A stretch of 64,000 bases of DNA from VAXT01 sp963698015 (GTDB lineage: Bacteria > Actinomycetota > Thermoleophilia > Gaiellales > Gaiellaceae), in the NCBI GenBank assembly GCA_963698015.1, contig OY969109.1, positions 682,001-746,000 of the forward strand, read 5' to 3'. Positions 45,384 to 53,533 of the stretch are shown one piece after another (position 1 is the first letter of the stretch; the number at the start of each line of letters is the position of its first letter). Below the pieces are notes generated by a model that was not told where the DNA came from, did no database searches, and was given only the letters and a program-made list of their open reading frames with translations. The position numbers were made by a program, and so were the translations under genes.

Positions 45384-46359
45384 CGGCTTCGCGGGCGATC
45401 CGTGGCTCGCGACTCGTCCCGCGAATCCCTTCCCAGGCGAGGATCAGCGCGCCCGGGAGGGCCATCAGAATCGTGATCAGGAAGAAGAGGAACCCGGCAG
45501 CGAACGCCTGGTCGGGGCTGACGCCCACCTTCCCGAGGAAGCTGACGAAGAACGACTCGCGCACCGCGAACCCGTTGACCGTGAACGGGATCAGCATCAC
45601 GAGGAAGAGCAGCGGGCCCATCACGTAGTACGGGCGCGGCGAGAGGTCGATGCCGACCGCCTTGCCGCTGAGCCAGACGGCCAGCACGCGGATCGACTGC
45701 ACGCCGAGCGTGACGAAGAAGACCGCGAACAGCACGCCGACGTGATTCCGGTACGAGTGCATCGCGTGGTAGACGCGGGCGACGAGCTTGTCGAGGCGGA
45801 CCCAGGCGAGCACGGGGCGGCCGAGCTTGAGCAGCGGCCTCGCGCGGCGTGAGAAGAGCAGGAAGCCGAGGATGATCGTCGCGACGACGAAGAACGCCTC
45901 GATCCACAGGTAGGCGCCGACGTCGTAGTGGCCGACCGCCAGCAGGAACCCGAACGCGGCCAGCAGAAGCGTCGCGGCGCCGCCGATCGCCCGCTCGAGG
46001 AGCACCGTCGCTGCGGCGGTGTCGCCGTGCCCGGGATGGCGGCGGGCCGTCTCGTAGATGCGAACCGCGTCGCCGCCGACCGACGTGGGCAGGATCTGCC
46101 CCGCCGCATAGGAGACGAAGTACGCGCGGGTCAGCCAGGGAATGTTGTCGTCGACGCCCTTCGCCCGGAGCAGGAGCTGCCAGCGCCAGGCCATGGGCAG
46201 GATCGTCACGATCATGAGCGCGAGCGCGAGCAGCAGGTACCACGGATTCGCGTCCGCGATCACCCGCAAGGTCTTGCCGAGGTCGATCTTCCAGATCAGG
46301 TAGGCGAGGCAGAGCCCCGTGACCAGGAGCGTCAGGAAGACGCGAAGTGGGCGCTTCAT
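45376..46359 (-). CDS. Flippase-like membrane protein (lysylphosphatidylglycerol synthase TM / AglD family)
   Basis: 327 residues, about eight membrane helices. Conserved family features: RWQLLLRAKGV near residue 63, SYAAGQILPTSVGGDAVRIY near 85-104 and PFTVNGFAVRESFFVSFL near 258-275. This is the UPF0104/LPG_synthase_TM domain without the catalytic aminoacyl-transfer domain of MprF. Family members are linked to lipid-linked sugar handling and flipping. Overlaps aminotransferase (ATGA) and GT2. Confidence 0.8.
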   Translation of the reverse strand: MKRPLRVFLTLLVTGLCLAYLIWKIDLGKTLRVIADANPWYLLLALALMIVTILPMAWRWQLLLRAKGVDDNIPWLTRAYFVSYAAGQILPTSVGGDAVRIYETARRHPGHGDTAAATVLLERAIGGAATLLLAAFGFLLAVGHYDVGAYLWIEAFFVVATIILGFLLFSRRARPLLKLGRPVLAWVRLDKLVARVYHAMHSYRNHVGVLFAVFFVTLGVQSIRVLAVWLSGKAVGIDLSPRPYYVMGPLLFLVMLIPFTVNGFAVRESFFVSFLGKVGVSPDQAFAAGFLFFLITILMALPGALILAWEGIRGTSREPRIAREADG

Positions 46360-47489
46360 CGGGTCAGGGAGGCGTGCACACGGCCGAGCGCTGCGATCAC
46401 GTCCGCGATGTCGTCGTCCGAATGGGCAGGCGAGAGCGGAAGCGACAGGATCTCGGCGCCGGCACGCTCCGCCACGGGCAGGGGCGGCTGGTCGGGCAGG
46501 AGCTCGCGGTACGCGGTCAGCTTGTGCACCGGGAGGAAGTGGATGCTCGTCGCGATGTTCTCCTCCGCCAGGAGCCGCTGGTACTCGTCGCGGGTGCCGC
46601 CCGCGCGCTCGGCATCGATTCGGATGACGTAGAGGTGGTACGCGTGGGTGTCCCGCGGGTCACGGGCGAGCGACTCGATCCCGTCGAGCTCCGCGACCGC
46701 TTCGTCGTAGAGCGCGAACTGGCGCCGCCGGATCTCTCCGTGCCGCTCGACCTTGTCGAGCTGGACGAGCGCGATCGCGGCGAGGACGTCGGAGAGGTTG
46801 GCCTTGTAGCCGGGGACGACGATGTCGTAGAGCGAGCCGTCGCCCCGGCGCATGAGGCGCAGGTTCTCGATCGACTCCGCGACCTTCGAGTCGTTCGTCG
46901 AGATCAGGCCGCCCTCGCCGGCGGCGATGTTCTTCGTCGCGTAGAGCGAGAAGCAGGTCGCCTCGGCGATGGAGCCGATCTTCCGCCCGCGGTACTCGCT
47001 CTCGGCGGCGTGCGCGGCGTCCTCGACGAGCGGGATCCCGTGCGTGAGCAGCGGGTCGAGGTCTGCGGGCTGGCCGGCGAGGTCGACCGGGACGATCGCC
47101 TTCGTCTTGTCGGTGATGAGCTCGGCAACGCGGTCGGGGTCGATGTTCAGGTCGGAGTCGCGCACGTCCGCGAAGACCGGAGTCGCTCCCGCATGAACGA
47201 TCACGTTCGCCGTCGCGGGCCAGGTGATGGGAGTCGTGATCACCTCGTCGCCCGGTCCGACGCCGACCGCGAGCAGCGCCAGGTGCAGCGCGGCCGTCCC
47301 GGATGCGACGGCGAGCACGTGCTCTGCCTGGACGTACTCGGCGAAGCGCCGCTCGAGCTCGGCCGCGCGCGGCCCGGTCGTCAACCAGCCCGAGCGCAGG
47401 GTCTCGGCGACGGCCTCGATCTCCTCGTCGCCGATCGCCGGCGGCTGGAACCCGAGCATCGTCGCGCGCCTGGAAGAGACGCTTTCCAC
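46356..47489 (-). CDS. DegT/DnrJ/EryC1 family sugar aminotransferase
   Basis: PLP-dependent transamination of a nucleotide 4-keto (or 3-keto) sugar to an amino sugar. 377 residues from GTG 47489. Motifs: LRSGWLTTGPRAAELERRFA at the start, AVASGTAALHLALLAVGVGP, GDEVITTPITWPATANVI, LVEDAAHAAESEYRG and FSLYATKNIAAGEGGLIST with the PLP lysine. GYKANLSDVLAAIALVQLDK and HFLPVHKLTAYRE are also typical. The start was chosen 7 nt after TACGCT (47497-47502). It heads the six-gene operon. Confidence 0.88.
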   Translation of the reverse strand: MESVSSRRATMLGFQPPAIGDEEIEAVAETLRSGWLTTGPRAAELERRFAEYVQAEHVLAVASGTAALHLALLAVGVGPGDEVITTPITWPATANVIVHAGATPVFADVRDSDLNIDPDRVAELITDKTKAIVPVDLAGQPADLDPLLTHGIPLVEDAAHAAESEYRGRKIGSIAEATCFSLYATKNIAAGEGGLISTNDSKVAESIENLRLMRRGDGSLYDIVVPGYKANLSDVLAAIALVQLDKVERHGEIRRRQFALYDEAVAELDGIESLARDPRDTHAYHLYVIRIDAERAGGTRDEYQRLLAEENIATSIHFLPVHKLTAYRELLPDQPPLPVAERAGAEILSLPLSPAHSDDDIADVIAALGRVHASLTR

Positions 47490-47496
47490 GCGACCA

Positions 47497-47502
47497 AGCG
47501 TA
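47497..47502 (-). promoter_or_regulatory. -10 box TACGCT for the six-gene operon
   Basis: TACGCT on the minus strand, 7 nt before the GTG at 47489. On the plus strand a divergent TACGGT (47560-47565) serves the TolB-like gene. Confidence 0.5.
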
Positions 47503-47559
47503 ACGACGGCTCCGAACGCGACTCCCATTCGACCGAACGAAGTCCTTACAGCTTGCAAT

Positions 47560-47565
47560 TACGGT
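47560..47565 (+). promoter_or_regulatory. -10 box TACGGT, leaderless start
   Basis: TACGGT, then TGAGTG, then ATG at 47572: a 6-nt gap. This favours ATG 47572 over the adjacent in-frame GTG at 47569. Confidence 0.5.
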
Positions 47566-47571
47566 TGAGTG

Positions 47572-48582
47572 ATGCGTTCTTTCGTCGCGAGTGTCCTCAC
47601 AGTGACCTGTCTGCTCGGGCTTGTCGCGGGAGCAAGTACTGCACAGAGCAAACGCAGTCCTGTTGCGATCAAGGTTGTCGGCCTCGATGGCGCCCGGCGT
47701 ACCCTCGCCGGCCACAACGCCTTCCCGATAGACGCCTCACTCTCACCGGACCGCCGCCGCTTCGCCTTCGTTCCCTATGTGAGCGGTGGTGGTTCACGAG
47801 AGCTGTGGAGCGGAGACGTTCGCACTCCCCGTGAGCAACTGCTCGTTCTCGGGCCGCCCGGCTGGCTGTCCGGCGCGGTCTGGGCACCGTCGGGCAAGAC
47901 GATCGCGTTTTCTGTCTACTCGCAAGACCATAATCCGAGAGTCGACGGCGTCTGGCTCGTGCGCTCCGACGGCACGAACCTGCAGAGAGTGGCGGACCTC
48001 GGATACGAGCTTGCGTGGTCGCCCGACTCGCGCCACCTCGCATTTACGCAAGTCGCGAATTCCCGCCGCTTTCTGTCAGTCCTCGCCCTGGACTCGGGGG
48101 TCATCACGCAGCTCGGCGAAGGTCAGCAGGCTCAATGGTCTCCCGACAGCCAGAAGATCGCCTTCCAGCGGGTTCTCGGCTGCGACTGTTTACCCGAGAT
48201 TCGCATCGCGAGCCTTCTGGCGCGAACCGACCGCAAGCTGACCCGCGGGGCCGACCCTGTCTGGTCACCTGACGGCCGATGGGTCGGGTTCTTCAGAGGC
48301 ACGAGATCACCGCCGTCGCTCTGGGCGATTCCAGTTACAGGCGGCACTGCCCGGCGCCTGGCGAGGCGAGTCTCGGGCTCCTACTGGATCATGAAGTGGA
48401 CCCGGGACTCCCGCTCCATCGCCTTCGTCAAGGACGCCGGACAGTGTCGAACGACTCTCAACCTGGTTCGCGTGCGTGGCGGTGGGGCGCGGAGGCTGGC
48501 TGTGGAGCACGGTCTCGTCTCACCGCTTGCCTGGACCTCTGCCAGGCGATTGCTCTACGCCGACAGAGTGTGCAGTGGCTAG
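47572..48582 (+). CDS. Secreted TolB-like beta-propeller protein
   Basis: 336 residues with a signal peptide (about 1-24, ending ASTA). Repeats of the WSPD type are visible: AWSPDSRHLAFTQ, QWSPDSQKIAFQR, VWSPDGRWVGFFR and KWTRDSRSIAFVK, each one propeller blade (PD40/WD40-like). Likely an extracytoplasmic scaffold or sensor; no enzymatic motif. Base composition is less GC-rich than its neighbours. Its stop shares CTAG with the convergent ATP-grasp gene. Confidence 0.75.
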   Translation: MRSFVASVLTVTCLLGLVAGASTAQSKRSPVAIKVVGLDGARRTLAGHNAFPIDASLSPDRRRFAFVPYVSGGGSRELWSGDVRTPREQLLVLGPPGWLSGAVWAPSGKTIAFSVYSQDHNPRVDGVWLVRSDGTNLQRVADLGYELAWSPDSRHLAFTQVANSRRFLSVLALDSGVITQLGEGQQAQWSPDSQKIAFQRVLGCDCLPEIRIASLLARTDRKLTRGADPVWSPDGRWVGFFRGTRSPPSLWAIPVTGGTARRLARRVSGSYWIMKWTRDSRSIAFVKDAGQCRTTLNLVRVRGGGARRLAVEHGLVSPLAWTSARRLLYADRVCSG

Positions 48583-49784
48583 ACGCGAACTTCGGTCGCG
48601 ACGGCGAACCTGATGGCGCTAGCGGCCTCGTGAGCGCGCGCAATTGCCTCCTCGCGACTGTCGCCGATTGCCAGCACCGCGCCGGCTCGGTCGGCGCCGC
48701 GCTGGAACGGGCCGAAGACATGGCCCGGCTCGCGGTAGATGCGGACGTCCTGGACGCCTTCGAGCGCACGCGCCTCGTCCGCGCCCTCGACCTCCTCGAG
48801 CACCCCTTCCGGCGGGACGAGGAAGCGGACGACCGCGCCGCCGACCTCGGGCGTCGGCTGGAGGGCGGCCGACCAGATCGGCTCGCCGAGCGCGGACTGG
48901 AGCGCCAGGCCGTTGAGGTCGACGCCGAGCGCGAGTTTCGCGAGCTCCGCGTCGTGGCCGCCGCCGAGTCGCGCTGCGACCTCGATCACCTGCGGGCCGT
49001 CCGGTCCGATCCGGAGTTGCGTGTAGCTAGGACCGTTCTCGATCCCGAGCGCGCGTACCGCGGCCCCGGCGACCTCCGCCGCCTGCCCGCCCGCCTCGCT
49101 CGGCCACACATGCGCGAGCGCGACCCCGAATGCGGGCGGCTCGGCCGTCAGCCGGTCGGTGACCGTCAGCGGATGGAAGTCGCCGCGAAGCGAGAACGCG
49201 TTCACCGTCACCTCGGGGCCGTCGACGAGCTCCTCGACGATCGCGGCCCCGCTGCGCGACTCCTCGATCGCGCGCGCAATCGCGGCCGGAAGCTCCTCCT
49301 CCGCGCGGACGAGCGTCAGGCCCTTCTGCCCCTGGCGATCCGGCGCCTTGACGACCGAGGGCACCGGCAGGCCGTCCTCCGGCTCCGAGACGATGTGCCA
49401 GCTCGGCTGCGGCACCTTCGCCTCGGCGAGGGCCTCGCGCTGCTTCAGCTTGGAAACGGCCCGGTTCGCGACCGCGGCGTCGATCGGGTGCGGCAGCCCC
49501 ATCCGCTCGGCGACACGCGCGGCGATGCCCACCGGCCAGTCGATGCCCGGAGCGATGATCCCCTCGACGCGTTCGGCCGAAGCGAGGCGCTCGATGCCCT
49601 GCTCGTCCTCGGTCGAGATGATCGCCCGCCGGTCGGCGTAGCGAAACCCGGGCGCGGTCGGATCCCGGTCGAGCGCGATCACGAACAGCCCGTGCTCCCG
49701 AGCCGCCCCGAGCAGACCGAGCTGCGCCGGCCCGGCCCCTAGGACGAGAAGACGTCTGCCGGTCGCCGCTCCGGGGCCCTCCAC
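48579..49784 (-). CDS. ATP-grasp enzyme (PurK/CarB-like)
   Basis: 401 residues. RRLLVLGAGPAQLGLLGAAR is the N-terminal Rossmann-like part, PSVVKAPDRQGQKGLTLVRA the ATP lid, and VTVNAFSLRGDF then VIEVAARLGGGHDAELAKLA the metal-binding region. GTG start, overlapping the 3' end of the RmlB-like gene by 46 bases, so the two are tightly coupled. Third ATP-grasp in the window. Could ligate an amino acid to a sugar made by the dehydratase; this is inference. Confidence 0.77.
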   Translation of the reverse strand: MEGPGAATGRRLLVLGAGPAQLGLLGAAREHGLFVIALDRDPTAPGFRYADRRAIISTEDEQGIERLASAERVEGIIAPGIDWPVGIAARVAERMGLPHPIDAAVANRAVSKLKQREALAEAKVPQPSWHIVSEPEDGLPVPSVVKAPDRQGQKGLTLVRAEEELPAAIARAIEESRSGAAIVEELVDGPEVTVNAFSLRGDFHPLTVTDRLTAEPPAFGVALAHVWPSEAGGQAAEVAGAAVRALGIENGPSYTQLRIGPDGPQVIEVAARLGGGHDAELAKLALGVDLNGLALQSALGEPIWSAALQPTPEVGGAVVRFLVPPEGVLEEVEGADEARALEGVQDVRIYREPGHVFGPFQRGADRAGAVLAIGDSREEAIARAHEAASAIRFAVATEVRV

Positions 49785-50740
49785 CAGGCCTCATTGTCGC
49801 GGTACCACGAGATGGTGCGTTCGAGCCCGTCCTCGAACGACGTCCGTGCCCGCCAGCCGAGCAGCCGCTCCGCCTTGTCGGTCGAGCCGATGTGCCGGTC
49901 GACCTGGCCGGGCCGCTCCTCGACGTTCACCGTCAGCGAGCCTGACTTGCCGAGCATCTCGAGCACCTTCGCCGCGATCTCCGTCACCGGAACGTCGACA
50001 CCGGTCGCGACGTTGATCACCTCGCCCACAACCGAGTCGTCGGCCGCGATGATCGCCTCGATCGCCTCGGCGTCGTCGTCGACGTACAGGAAGTCACGGC
50101 TCGCGTGCCCGTCGCCGTGGATCGTCAGCGGCTCACCGCGGAGCGCCTGCGTGATGAAGCGCGGGATCACCTTCTCCGGATGCTGGCGCGGCCCGTAGTT
50201 GTTGAACGGCCGGACGATCACGATCGGGAGCCCGTAGGTCACGTAGTACGAGTAGGCGAGGCGGTCGGCTCCGGCCTTGGTCGCCGCGTACGGGCTGCGC
50301 GGGTTCAGCGGGTGCTCCTCGTCCATGGGCTCGTAGAGCGCCGTGCCGTAGACCTCGCTGGACGAGAAGAGGATGAAGCGCTCGACGGGCTGCTCGCGGA
50401 TCGCGTCGAGCAGGATCTGCGTGCCCTCGACGTTCGTCGTCACGAACTCGGACGCGCCGGCCTCGATCGACTTCGCCACGTGCGACTCGGCGGCCGCGTT
50501 GACGATCACGTCCACCTCGGCGACGACCTCGCGGACGAGATCCGGGTCGCGGATGTCGCCGTGGACGAACGAGTGCCGCTCGTGCGAGGAGACGGCCGCG
50601 AGGTTGTCCATGCTGCCCGCGTAGGTGAGCGCGTCGAGGGACACGACCTCGTGGGGTGTCGCCTGGAGGATGTGGCGGACGAAGTTCGAGGGGATGAACC
50701 CCGCGCCCCCGGTAACCAGAACTCGCTTTGCCCTCGGCAC
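49739..50740 (-). CDS. dTDP-glucose 4,6-dehydratase-like SDR
   Basis: 333 residues. SLDALTYAGSMDNLAAV is the RmlB-type NAD-binding segment, and VNAAAESHVAKSIEAG is another RmlB hallmark. SSSEVYG stands in place of the strict RmlB STDEVYG, and the catalytic Y-x3-K is PYAATKAGADRL. The glycine-rich loop reads GGAGFIP with Pro17 where the third glycine is expected. It probably makes a 4-keto-6-deoxy nucleotide sugar, but UDP-sugar use is possible. GTG 50740 lies 8 nt after TAACCT (50749-50754). Confidence 0.78.
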   Translation of the reverse strand: MPRAKRVLVTGGAGFIPSNFVRHILQATPHEVVSLDALTYAGSMDNLAAVSSHERHSFVHGDIRDPDLVREVVAEVDVIVNAAAESHVAKSIEAGASEFVTTNVEGTQILLDAIREQPVERFILFSSSEVYGTALYEPMDEEHPLNPRSPYAATKAGADRLAYSYYVTYGLPIVIVRPFNNYGPRQHPEKVIPRFITQALRGEPLTIHGDGHASRDFLYVDDDAEAIEAIIAADDSVVGEVINVATGVDVPVTEIAAKVLEMLGKSGSLTVNVEERPGQVDRHIGSTDKAERLLGWRARTSFEDGLERTISWYRDNEAWWRAPERRPADVFSS

Positions 50741-50748
50741 GAGTCGGA

Positions 50749-50754
50749 AGGTTA
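50749..50754 (-). promoter_or_regulatory. -10 box TAACCT for the RmlB-like/ATP-grasp pair
   Basis: TAACCT on the minus strand, 8 nt before the GTG at 50740. In the same gap TACGCT (plus, 50833-50838) lies 8 nt before the sulfotransferase GTG. Confidence 0.45.
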
Positions 50755-50846
50755 CCGGGGGCGGAGAACCCAGCCTTCGATCTGGTGCCCGGATTCATCC
50801 TGGCACCAGCGCGCCTCGCCCTTCCCACTGACTACGCTCCCGACCT

Positions 50847-51593
50847 GTGACGAACTTCGTCGTCCTCTCCACGCAGCGCAGCGGCTCCACCTGGGTCGTC
50901 GACATGCTCACGAGCCACCCGCGCGTCGTCGCCTACTCCGAGCTCTTCATGCACGGCGGCGAGGGCAAGCCGACGTGGGGCCAGGCGCAGGACCTGCCCT
51001 ACTGGCAGACGTACGCCCGCGGGAAGCGCAGGCTCGCCAAGCCGTACTGGCTGTGGCATTACCTCGGGGATGCGTTCCAGGAGCGGCCCGGGATCGACGC
51101 GGTCGGCTTCAAGCTCATGTACAGCCAGTTGACGCGGATCAGCAGGCCGCTGATGCCCGCGCTGTGGCTCAAGCGGGTCCGCATCATCCACCTGATCCGC
51201 CGGAACGCGTTGGACGTCGTCCTTTCGAAGGAGGCGGGCGCTGCGCGGGAAGGGCGGCTTCACGCACGGGACGGCGAGGACGTCGAGCCGGTGCGCCTCA
51301 ACCTCGACACGGACACCCTGCTCCGGCGGATGACGCTCCACGAGCGGGCGATCGCGGGCGCGCGTGTCCGTTTCAAGCGCGTCGGCCTTCCGTACACGGA
51401 GGTCGTCTACGAGGACCTGGCCGCCGACGAGAGCGGCTTCGCGTCCCTGTTCGAGTTCCTCGACGTCGAGCCCGCCCAGGTCTCGTCATCTCTCCAGAAG
51501 CTGAACCCGACCTCGCACGAGGAGCTGATCGAGAACTACGGCGAGGTCCGCGACGCGCTGGCCGAGACCGAGTTCGCCGCCCTACTGCGTTGA
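50847..51593 (+). CDS. PAPS-dependent sulfotransferase
   Basis: 248 residues. The 5'-phosphosulfate loop is STQRSGSTWVVDML at residues 7-20, and the 3'-phosphate motif is IRRNALDVVLSKE near 115-127. Size and motifs match bacterial carbohydrate (Stf0-like/LPS) sulfotransferases. Transfers sulfate from PAPS to a hydroxyl or amine, probably on the glycan made by this locus. Monocistronic; followed by a hairpin terminator shared with the convergent GT2. No PAPS-synthesis gene is in the window. Confidence 0.82.
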   Translation: MTNFVVLSTQRSGSTWVVDMLTSHPRVVAYSELFMHGGEGKPTWGQAQDLPYWQTYARGKRRLAKPYWLWHYLGDAFQERPGIDAVGFKLMYSQLTRISRPLMPALWLKRVRIIHLIRRNALDVVLSKEAGAAREGRLHARDGEDVEPVRLNLDTDTLLRRMTLHERAIAGARVRFKRVGLPYTEVVYEDLAADESGFASLFEFLDVEPAQVSSSLQKLNPTSHEELIENYGEVRDALAETEFAALLR

Positions 51594-51598
51594 CGTTC

Positions 51599-51640
51599 CT
51601 AACAAGGGCCTGTCCCTTGTTAGGGCCTGTCCCTTGTTAG
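51599..51640. terminator. Bidirectional hairpin with tandem 17-bp repeat
   Basis: CTAACAAGGG (51599-51608), loop CCTGT, then CCCTTGTTAG (51614-51623): a perfect 10-bp stem between convergent genes. The 17-mer GGCCTGTCCCTTGTTAG occurs twice in tandem (51607-51623 and 51624-51640), so a second downstream arm can pair with the same upstream arm. The TAA of the minus-strand GT2 lies inside the second copy. Confidence 0.65.
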
Positions 51641-52611
51641 AGCTCGCGGTCGATCGTGTACAGCGGACGGCCCTCGACGTCGCGCTGGATGCGGCCCAGA
51701 TACTCGCCGACGAGCGCCAGGATGAAGCCCTGCATTCCGAGTACGAAGATCACTCCGACACCGCCGAACAGCGGCCCGGGAAAGTTCGACTCGTTGATCC
51801 AGAACACGACCCCGTAGATCCCGAGCGCGAGCGCAGCCGTCGTGCAGAGCACACCGAGCGCGACCCCGATCCACTGAATCGGCTGCGGCCAGAAGCCGGC
51901 GAGCACGTGCAGCGCCAGCCGTGTCAGTCGCAAGGGCGAGTAGCGGGACCGGCCCGCCCGCGGCGAGTGCGAGACATCGACCTCCGCGACGCTCGCGCCG
52001 CCCGAGAGGACGAGCGCCTTCGTGAACTTCTGCTTGCCGATCGCCCCGAGCATCGGCTCGATCGCGCTTCGCCGGTACGCGTTGAACGCACAGCCGAAGT
52101 CCGAGATGTCGACGCCCGTGAAGCGCCGAAGCATCCCGTTGATCACGCGCGACGGAAGCGTCCGCCCCCAGGAGTCGCGCCGTGCGGTGCGCGTCCCGCT
52201 CGCGACGTCGGCGCCCTCCTCGACGGCCGCGATCAGCCGCGGCAGGTCCTCCGGCGCGTTCTGGAGGTCGCCGTCCATCGTGACGAAGATCTCGCCCCGC
52301 GCACGGACGAGGCCCGCGTGCATCGCGGCGTGCTGTCCGAAGTTGCGCTTGAAGCGAACCGCCCGCACGCGCTCGTCGGCGTCGTGGAGCCGCTCGAGCT
52401 CCGCAAACGTCGCGTCGATCGACCCGTCGTCGACGAAGATCAGCTCGAACGTGCGCGCCGCCTCGTCGAGGGTCGCGGCCGTCCGCGAGTAGAGCTCGGC
52501 CAGCCGCGCCCCCTCGTTGTAGACGGGAATCACGACCGAGATCGACGGCGACGGCGCGTCGGGATCGACGGCGAGCGGCGCCGGATACGTCTCCTGGCCG
52601 ATCGTGGCCAC
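51637..52611 (-). CDS. GT2 glycosyltransferase, GtrB/ArnC-like
   Basis: 324 residues. SISVVIPVYNEGARLAELY, LIFVDDGSIDATFAELERL, KRNFGQHAAMHAGLVRARGE and FVTMDGDLQNAPEDLPRLI are textbook polyprenyl-phosphate-glycosyltransferase motifs (DGDLQ metal site). Two C-terminal membrane helices (about 232-255 and 268-295). Makes polyprenyl-phosphate sugar for outer-face transferases. GTG start lies 6 nt after TAGATT (52618-52623), divergent from the eIF2B-like gene. Confidence 0.88.
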   Translation of the reverse strand: MATIGQETYPAPLAVDPDAPSPSISVVIPVYNEGARLAELYSRTAATLDEAARTFELIFVDDGSIDATFAELERLHDADERVRAVRFKRNFGQHAAMHAGLVRARGEIFVTMDGDLQNAPEDLPRLIAAVEEGADVASGTRTARRDSWGRTLPSRVINGMLRRFTGVDISDFGCAFNAYRRSAIEPMLGAIGKQKFTKALVLSGGASVAEVDVSHSPRAGRSRYSPLRLTRLALHVLAGFWPQPIQWIGVALGVLCTTAALALGIYGVVFWINESNFPGPLFGGVGVIFVLGMQGFILALVGEYLGRIQRDVEGRPLYTIDREL

Positions 52612-52617
52612 GACGGA

Positions 52618-52641
52618 AATCTAACCGCCGGCGGCTAAACT
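52618..52641. promoter_or_regulatory. Divergent -10 boxes: TAGATT (minus) and TAAACT (plus)
   Basis: Minus strand TAGATT at 52618-52623 is 6 nt before GTG 52611. Plus strand TAAACT at 52636-52641 is 6 nt before ATG 52648. The whole gap between the divergent genes is 36 bases, so there is no room for 5' leaders. Confidence 0.6.
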
Positions 52642-52647
52642 CCCTGC

Positions 52648-53529
52648 ATGGCAGGCCTGGACGCCGCCGTCGAGGAGCTGACCGCCGATCGCGCGCACGG
52701 CGCCAGCTGGATGGCGCGCCGCACCGTCGAGACGCTTCTCGAGATCGCGGAGACGCCCTTCGAGACCTCCGCCGAGCTGTTCGACGCGTTGATGGACGCG
52801 GGCCGGCAGCTGTCCGAGAGCAGGCCCGGCGTCGGCGCGATCGCAGGCGCCGCGGGCCGGGTCCTCGCCGCCGCGAACGCCCACACCTTCCTCGAGCCGG
52901 ACCAGCTTCGGCAGCTCGTCTCGGAAGAGGGCCAGTCGATCCTGCAAGGCCGCGAGCGGGCCGCCGCCTCGATCGCGATCCAGCTCCAGGAGCGTCTCAA
53001 AGACGCGGTCGTCCTGACTCACTCGGCTTCGGCGACCGTCCGTGAGGCCCTCGTCCACACACCGCCGGCGCGGGCGATATGCACCGTCTCGGAACCGGTC
53101 GGCGAGGGACGTGCATTCGCCGAGGAGTTGCGCGGCGAAGGATTGAACATCGAGCTCGTCGAGGATGCGGACGCACCGGCCGCGCTCGACGACGCAACGC
53201 TCTTCCTGATCGGGGCGGACACCGTTTTTCGCGACGGGACGCTCAACAACAAGATCGGAACGACGGCGCTGGCCGAGGCCGCGGCCGCCCGTGGCACTCC
53301 GACCGTGGTCGCCTGCGAGATCATCAAGCTCGCACCGATCGATGCTGCGTCCGCCCCCGCGCCGAGCGAGGCCGAGCGCGCGCTGTTCGAGATGACGCCG
53401 CCGGAGCTGATCAGCGAGATCGTCACGGAGGAAGGCGCGACGCCGTCCGACTGCGTCGGAGCGCTCGTCGACCGGACGCCGTTCCTGCGCGACGGCTACG
53501 CACTGCTCCTCCCCGCGAACGCGGTCTAG
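52648..53529 (+). CDS. eIF2B-like / sugar-phosphate isomerase family protein
   Basis: 293 residues. Family signatures: LIGADTVFRDGTLNNKIGTT (GAD at 189-191, NKIGT at 201-205), as in eIF2B alpha, MtnA and ribose-1,5-bisphosphate isomerase. The segment that carries the catalytic Cys of MtnA (LTHCNAG) reads LTHSASA here, Ser126 replacing Cys, as in non-catalytic eIF2B-type members. It may bind or isomerise a sugar phosphate by another route, or be regulatory. Leaderless-type ATG start. The SSI-like lipoprotein follows after 4 bases. Confidence 0.78.
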   Translation: MAGLDAAVEELTADRAHGASWMARRTVETLLEIAETPFETSAELFDALMDAGRQLSESRPGVGAIAGAAGRVLAAANAHTFLEPDQLRQLVSEEGQSILQGRERAAASIAIQLQERLKDAVVLTHSASATVREALVHTPPARAICTVSEPVGEGRAFAEELRGEGLNIELVEDADAPAALDDATLFLIGADTVFRDGTLNNKIGTTALAEAAAARGTPTVVACEIIKLAPIDAASAPAPSEAERALFEMTPPELISEIVTEEGATPSDCVGALVDRTPFLRDGYALLLPANAV

Positions 53530-53533
53530 CCGG

